Made by a program: the position numbers and the translations under genes. A DNA stretch of 18,150 nucleotides from Oscillospiraceae bacterium (GTDB lineage Bacteria; Bacillota; Clostridia; Oscillospirales; Oscillospiraceae): positions 1-18,150 of the forward strand of contig CADCLH010000065.1 in the NCBI GenBank assembly GCA_902802215.1. Direction: 5' to 3'. Under the pieces are notes generated by a model, which was not told where the DNA came from, made no database searches, and was given only the letters and a program-made list of their open reading frames with translations. Below, one piece after another: positions 14,509 to 18,150 of the stretch. Within the stretch, counting starts at the first letter, position 1; every line of letters begins with the position of its first letter.

Positions 14509-14664
14509 ATGGGGAAAAGGCTGCTGTTTCCGGCGGCGCCGCTCACCCGCAGCATCAAGACGGTCGCTGCGGCTTATCCCGTCACCTGGGGACTGACCGC
14601 GCTGTGCATGTGCGCATACTATTTATCTGTAAACGGAACGATTAAGAGAGAAACCGAACCCTGA
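14509..14664 (+). pseudogene. Possible C-terminal remnant of a MATE-type transporter
   Basis: A 51-codon frame reads MGKRLLFPAAPLTRSIKTVA then AAYPVTWGLTALCMCAYYL and a charged end. The pattern YPVTWGLTALxxxAYYL resembles the last membrane segment of MATE efflux proteins, which end just after it. The frame is closed by a stop at 14467-14469, and no matching upstream sequence is visible. A hairpin (14469-14498) lies where the rest of the gene should be, and there is no good ribosome binding site. It may instead be a chance frame or a tiny membrane peptide. Confidence 0.35.
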
Positions 14665-14682
14665 CGCCCGCGGGGGCGTATA

Positions 14683-14727
14683 CGAAATGAGGGGAAGGCA
14701 GGATGCTCCTGCCTTCCCCTCATTTCG
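14683..14727. terminator. Perfect 21-bp palindrome, terminator of the SH3 peptide gene
   Basis: The arms at 14683-14703 and 14707-14727 are perfectly complementary around TGC, with a purine/pyrimidine-split stem (GAGGGGAAGGCAGGA). It lies 21 bases beyond the stop of the minus-strand SH3 peptide gene and 18 bases after the plus-strand remnant. Like the other long palindromes here it carries a broken U stretch (ATTTCG) at the base. Confidence 0.75.
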
Positions 14728-14748
14728 CTCTGTCCGCGCTTTGCCGCA

Positions 14749-15012
14749 TCAATACTCGTATCCGAGGATGCTTCCCTTGATCCAGCCCCACATCGGGGAG
14801 TTGATCTCGGCCCAGTTGCGGCCGTCCACGCGAATGAATCGTCCGGTCGTGTTCGCCCAGGTGCCGTTCGGAAGCGATCCGATGATCGGCGTGTTCAGGC
14901 CAGGGGCGCTTCTGATCGCCGCGTTTCTGGAATCGCCGGTGTTGACGACACGGTACTCCCCGCCGCTTACGTTCTCCAGTTCCTGATCGTTCAGATTTGT
15001 TTTCTCAGCCAT
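14749..15012 (-). CDS. Double-glycine leader peptide fused to a single bacterial SH3 domain
   Basis: This is an 87-residue protein. AAAGGAG at 8-nt spacing fixes the start at 15012; an in-frame GTG 18 codons earlier has no such site. Residues 1-18 (MAEKTNLNDQELENVSGG) form a double-glycine leader of the type cleaved by peptidase-containing ABC exporters. The remaining 69 residues look like one bacterial SH3 module: YRVVNTGDSRNAAIRSAPG, then GSLPNGT, then RNWAEI and MWGWIKGSILGYEY. Such modules bind cell-wall or peptide ligands. Mature cargo would therefore be a small secreted SH3 protein rather than a typical bacteriocin. There is no cysteine or lanthipeptide-like Ser/Thr/Cys core, and no exporter or immunity gene is adjacent. 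It has its own extended -10 promoter and terminator. The leader and domain calls are good; the function is unknown. Confidence 0.82.
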   Translation of the reverse strand: MAEKTNLNDQELENVSGGEYRVVNTGDSRNAAIRSAPGLNTPIIGSLPNGTWANTTGRFIRVDGRNWAEINSPMWGWIKGSILGYEY

Positions 15013-15044
15013 GATGCTGTCTCCTTTCGGTTCAGTCTGGCTAC

Positions 15045-15053
15045 AGTATAGCA
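15045..15053 (-). promoter_or_regulatory. Extended -10 promoter of the SH3 peptide gene
   Basis: The minus strand reads TGCTATACT, an extended -10 element, 33 bases before the start codon. No good -35 box is present at 17-nt spacing, which suits a TGn-type promoter or an activator-dependent one. Confidence 0.55.
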
Positions 15054-15059
15054 CGGATA

Positions 15060-15158
15060 CTGTCACAAAAGAAACACATTTTTTTCGGCTTTTGCCGCTT
15101 TCAAGCCGATGCCCCCGCTTGTGAGAATAAACAATTCGCGTGTCGCTTTTTGTGACAG
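15060..15158. repeat. Inverted repeat CTGTCACAAAA in the divergent promoter region
   Basis: CTGTCACAAAA at 15060-15070 is repeated in inverse at 15148-15158, and a related TTTTTGTCAGGACAG lies at 15167-15181. The first copy is 10-20 bases upstream of the -10 of the SH3 peptide gene. Between the arms is a dyad-like TTGTGAGAATAAACAATT (15119-15136), broadly LacI-family operator-like. The 336-base gap is otherwise gene-free and holds promoters for both divergent units. Confidence 0.4.
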
Positions 15159-15191
15159 CCTACAGATTTTTGTCAGGACAGTTTTGCCCTC

Positions 15192-15220
15192 TTTACGCGG
15201 GTTTTTCTCCGCGCTATAAT
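15192..15220 (+). promoter_or_regulatory. Promoter of the beta-glucoside PTS unit
   Basis: TTTACG (15192-15197), a 17-nt spacer and a perfect TATAAT (15215-15220) lie about 129 bases before the EIIBC start, giving a leader of about 120 nt. Confidence 0.75.
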
Positions 15221-15229
15221 GAGCTCAGC

Positions 15230-15254
15230 AAAGTGGCACGAGTGTCGCTTTTTT
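15230..15254 (+). other. Leader hairpin with U tract at the PTS promoter
   Basis: AAAGTGGCAC (15230-15239) pairs with GTGTCGCTTT (15242-15251), with two wobble pairs, and T continues to 15254. It begins only a few nucleotides after the expected transcription start. It is terminator-like but very close to the 5' end; a second small hairpin (15295-15311) follows. Confidence 0.4.
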
Positions 15255-15348
15255 GAAGAGCGGAAGGGCGCGCCTGTGAAGAGTTTGGATTCCCTGCATC
15301 CGACGGATGCATGAAATACGCAATACAGCAGAGAAAGGAAGGGAACCT

Positions 15349-16830
15349 ATGAAGAAAACGGAAAAAGACTTCGAGCAGTTGGCATCTTCGATCGTCGAGC
15401 TCGTCGGCGGAAAAGACAACATCGCTCACGCCGGACACTGCATGACAAGACTGCGCGTGACGCCGAAGGACGTCGGTCAGGTCAAGCTGGATGAGATCAA
15501 GAAGCTGGACGTGGCGGGCGCGCAGATGATCGGCGATCAGGTCCAGATCATCATCGGCAAGGACATTGAGGACGTGTACGACGCCTTCGTCAAGGCGTCC
15601 GGCGTCGAGAGGACGGCCGCGATCGACGAGAATCTGGACGCCGACCTCGTTCCGAAGAAGAAAAGCGCGAAGGAGATCTTCGGCTCGATCCTGCCGACCA
15701 TCGTCGCCTGCGTCTTCCCGATCCTGCCGGCGCTGATCGCCTGCGGCATGATGCAGGCCTTCATCATGATCCTGGTCAACCTGCACATCCTCGCTGCGGA
15801 TTCGCCGACCGTCGCCACCTTCACCTGGGTCTCCAACGTGGCCTTCTACTTCCTGCCGGTGCTGGTGGGCGCGGCCGCCGCGAAGAAATTCAACGTCAAG
15901 ATGGCCATGGGCATCCTCATGGGCTGCATCCTGCTGGCCCCGGAATTTGTGGCCCTCTGCGAAGCGGGCATGGGCGCCACCATCCCGAATCCCGGCGGAC
16001 CCCCGACCGTCATTCCGGGCACGGGCAACGCCGGCTTCCTGTTCGGCATGCCGATCTATCCGGCGACCTATTCCAATACGATCCTGCCGGTCATCCTGTG
16101 CGTTTGGATCATGGGCTATCTGGAAAAGTTCTTCAACAAAAGTTTCCCGAAGAGCGTCCGCATCGTACTGACTCCGCTGTTTGAGATGCTGGTCATGGTC
16201 CCGCTGGGGCTGCTGGTGGTCGCGCCGCTCGGCGCCCGCCTGTCCGTCCTGCTGATCGGCATCCTGATCTTCCTGTTCAGGACCCTCGGGCCGTTCGCGC
16301 CGGTGATTTTGACCGTCCTCATGCCGTTTATCGTCCTGACCGGTATGCATTTCAACCTCATGGCAGTCGCCATGGCGCTGGCCAGCGTGGCGCAGAAGAA
16401 CATCGTCACGCATCCGGCCCTCTTCCTGATGAACTTTACGCAGGGCGCCGCGTGCCTCGCGGTCGCGCTGAAGACGAAGAACGCGGAAAGGAAGGCGCTG
16501 GGCTTCTCGTCCGCCTTCTCGGACATGGTGCCGGGCATTTCCGAGCCGGGCCTGTACGGCATCACCCTGAAGTACAAAACGCCGATGATCGCCGCCATGA
16601 TCGGCTCCGGCATCGCCGCGTTTATCGGAGGCCTGCTCAACCTCGGCTCCTACGCGGGCGGCCCCCCCAACCTGTTCACGCTGGCGCTGTTCATCAATCC
16701 CGCCAACGGCGACATGACGGATCTGCGCAACGCCATCCTCTGCATCATCATCGGCGTGGTCATCACCTTCGTCCTGACCTTCGTGCTCTACAAGGATGAA
16801 AAGGCGGACCAGCTCGACGCGAAAGGATAA
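15349..16830 (+). CDS. PTS beta-glucoside-type EIIBC permease (no EIIA)
   Basis: The 493-residue membrane protein imports and phosphorylates a beta-glucoside. The EIIB domain (about 1-90) has HAGHCMTRLRV with Cys31 as the phosphorylated residue, and GDQVQIIIG. The EIIC domain (about 105-485) has about ten membrane segments and the substrate-site motif GISEPGLYGI. BglP/BglF proteins usually carry a C-terminal EIIA of about 130 residues. This one stops right after EIIC, so phosphate must come from an EIIA encoded elsewhere. The start follows AAGGAAGGG; an in-frame ATG 42 bases upstream has no such site and lies in a hairpin. The glucosidase gene begins 8 bases after the stop, making a two-gene uptake and cleavage unit. 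Confidence 0.92.
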   Translation: MKKTEKDFEQLASSIVELVGGKDNIAHAGHCMTRLRVTPKDVGQVKLDEIKKLDVAGAQMIGDQVQIIIGKDIEDVYDAFVKASGVERTAAIDENLDADLVPKKKSAKEIFGSILPTIVACVFPILPALIACGMMQAFIMILVNLHILAADSPTVATFTWVSNVAFYFLPVLVGAAAAKKFNVKMAMGILMGCILLAPEFVALCEAGMGATIPNPGGPPTVIPGTGNAGFLFGMPIYPATYSNTILPVILCVWIMGYLEKFFNKSFPKSVRIVLTPLFEMLVMVPLGLLVVAPLGARLSVLLIGILIFLFRTLGPFAPVILTVLMPFIVLTGMHFNLMAVAMALASVAQKNIVTHPALFLMNFTQGAACLAVALKTKNAERKALGFSSAFSDMVPGISEPGLYGITLKYKTPMIAAMIGSGIAAFIGGLLNLGSYAGGPPNLFTLALFINPANGDMTDLRNAILCIIIGVVITFVLTFVLYKDEKADQLDAKG

Positions 16831-16838
16831 CGGCGCAC

Positions 16839-18150
16839 ATGGCAAGATTTCCCGAAAACTTCCTCTGGGGCGGCGCCACCTCCGCCGCCCAGATCGAGGG
16901 AGGCAGATGCGAGGACGGGAAGGGCCTGTCGCATCTGGACTACGTCTACTTCCGCGGCGCGAAGATCCCCTGCAACTTCATGCTGACGGAGAACCTCAAA
17001 AAGGCCCGGGCCGAGGAGGCGACGCTGAACTTCCCGAACCGGCGCGGCATCGACTTCTATCACCGGTATCAGGAGGATATCGCCCTGCTGGCCGAGATGG
17101 GCTTCAAATCCTTCCGCATGTCGATCTCCTGGACGCGCCTGTTCCCGACCGGGAAGGAGGAAAAGCCCTGCCCGGAGGGCGTGGCATTCTACCACAAGGT
17201 GTTCCGCGAGCTGCACAGGTACGGAATCGAACCGCTGGTGACGATGGTCCATTACGAGCTCCCGATCGGCTTTGCGGAGGAATACAACGGCTGGGAATCG
17301 CCGGAGATCATCCCGTACTGCGTCCGGTACATGAAGTTCATCCTCGACGAGTACAAGGACGAGGTCACCTACTGGCTGACCTTCAACGAGATCAACATGG
17401 TCACGGCCGTCCCCTGGCTGGGCGGCGGGATCCTTCTCGACCGGGACGCCCCCGTCGAGCTGCCGAAGTCCTTCCGCCCGTTCCTGCCCATGCCGCCGGA
17501 GCTGGAGGCGCGCTGGAATCAGGCCTCGCACCAGGCTCTGCACCACCAGTTCATCGCCAGCGCGATGATCGTCAAGTACGCGCATGACACCGCGCCGCAG
17601 TGCAAAATCGGGAACATGTTCAACCTGCACCATCTGTATCCCGAGACCCCCTCGCCCCGGGACGCGTTCCGGGCGCACGAGGAGACCGAGTACAACCTGT
17701 TCTTCTGCGACGTCATGGCGAAAGGCTATTACCCGGCGTGGATCCTCGCGTACTACAAACGAGGAGACCGAGTACAACCTGTTCTTCTGCGACGTCATGG
17801 CGAAAGGCTATTACCCGGCGTGGATCCTCGCGTACTACAAACGGCACGGCATTCAGATCAAGTGGTACGACGGGTACGAGCAGATCCTGGCGGACGGGAA
17901 GGTGGACTTCATCTCCCTGAGCTACTATCTCTCGACCGTCGTCACCGGGGACCCCGCGAGACAGGAGCGGATCGGCTCCTTCATCCGCAGGCTGCAAAAT
18001 CCGTATCTTGAGACCAGCGAATTCGGCTGGCAGATCGACCCGACCGCGCTTCGCATCTCGCTCAACGAGCTGCGCGACCGCTTCAATCTCCCGATCTACA
18101 TCGTGGAGAACGGGCTCGGCGCCTTCGAGACCCTGGGCGAGGACAAGACG
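16839..18150 (+). pseudogene. bglA: GH1 6-phospho-beta-glucosidase, frameshifted by an 82-bp tandem duplication; runs off the window
   Basis: The product would hydrolyse 6-phospho-beta-glucosides delivered by the upstream PTS. The N-terminal signature is FPENFLWGGATSAAQIEGG, FRMSISWTRLFPTG follows, and the acid/base Glu184 lies in TFNEIN. The frame is correct to residue 307. An exact second copy of 82 bases (17761-17842) then shifts it by one, giving about 80 missense residues and a stop at 18009-18011. Skipping one copy restores a perfect GH1 continuation: KRHGIQIKWYDGYEQIL, NPYLETSEFGWQIDP and IVENGLGAFE, whose nucleophile Glu is at 18106-18108. The 3' end is beyond the window. The translated product would lack the nucleophile and be inactive. 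There is no other damage, so the event is recent, reversible, or an assembly error. Confidence 0.88.
17679..17842 (+). repeat. Exact 82-bp tandem duplication inside the GH1 gene
   Basis: Bases 17679-17760 are repeated without a mismatch at 17761-17842. Identity at an 82-base offset extends over 85 bases because ACG occurs at both junctions (17677-17679, 17759-17761, 17841-17843), a three-base microhomology typical of slippage or template switching. The length is not a multiple of three. Confidence 0.97.

Noticed and set aside
15286..15320. RAT antiterminator target in the PTS leader
   Set aside because: It begins GGATT and contains a hairpin, but the rest does not follow the RAT consensus, and no overlapping U-tract terminator lies between it and the start codon.
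15307..15348. Earlier in-frame ATG for the PTS permease
   Set aside because: It sits in a hairpin without a ribosome binding site, while AAGGAAGGG precedes the ATG at 15349, and the EIIB domain begins there.
1..18150. CRISPR arrays, tRNA or rRNA genes
   Set aside because: No regularly spaced repeats and no tRNA- or rRNA-like segments were seen on reading the window. The only sizeable direct repeat is the 82-bp tandem pair in the GH1 gene.

Overview
The window looks like chromosomal DNA from a high-GC, Gram-positive anaerobe, probably a gut Clostridia/Oscillospiraceae-type Firmicute. The pointers are consensus AGGAGG-type ribosome binding sites, sigma-A-like promoters, a lipoprotein signal with a Ser/Ala/Pro linker, dipeptide-type ABC transport, a beta-glucoside PTS and a double-glycine leader peptide. 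The taxon is an inference from style. No database search was possible.

Region 1 (1-7050) is an exopolysaccharide block. It holds the C-terminal end of a GT4-type glycosyltransferase (+), a class II asparagine synthetase (-), an AlgD-like GDP-mannose 6-dehydrogenase (-), a secreted CBM35-GH26 beta-mannanase (+) and a polyprenyl-phosphate sugar-phosphate transferase (-). Orientation changes repeatedly, and four of the five genes have their own candidate promoter. Both convergent gene pairs end in very long, perfect palindromes. Together the genes suggest synthesis and trimming of a polymer containing mannose or mannuronate.

Region 2 (7051-13255) is a six-gene operon: two permeases, two ATPases, a SAM-dependent methyltransferase and a lipoprotein solute-binding protein of the dipeptide/nickel/metallophore class. 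The methyltransferase gene is bracketed by a 20-nt inverted repeat. A clean terminator follows the binding protein.

Region 3 (13256-15012) holds a convergent pair of small membrane-protein genes with a promoter and an operator-like dyad over the expected start of transcription. Next comes a structured, gene-poor stretch with minus-strand terminator-like hairpins and a possible remnant of a MATE-type transporter. After that is an 87-residue peptide gene: a double-glycine export leader followed by one bacterial SH3 domain.

Region 4 (15013-18150) is a beta-glucoside PTS unit: a promoter, a leader hairpin, an EIIBC permease without EIIA, and a GH1 6-phospho-beta-glucosidase. The GH1 gene carries an exact 82-bp tandem duplication that shifts the frame and separates its two catalytic glutamates. 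As sequenced, the gene is broken but could revert precisely. No tRNA, rRNA, CRISPR array or insertion sequence was seen.
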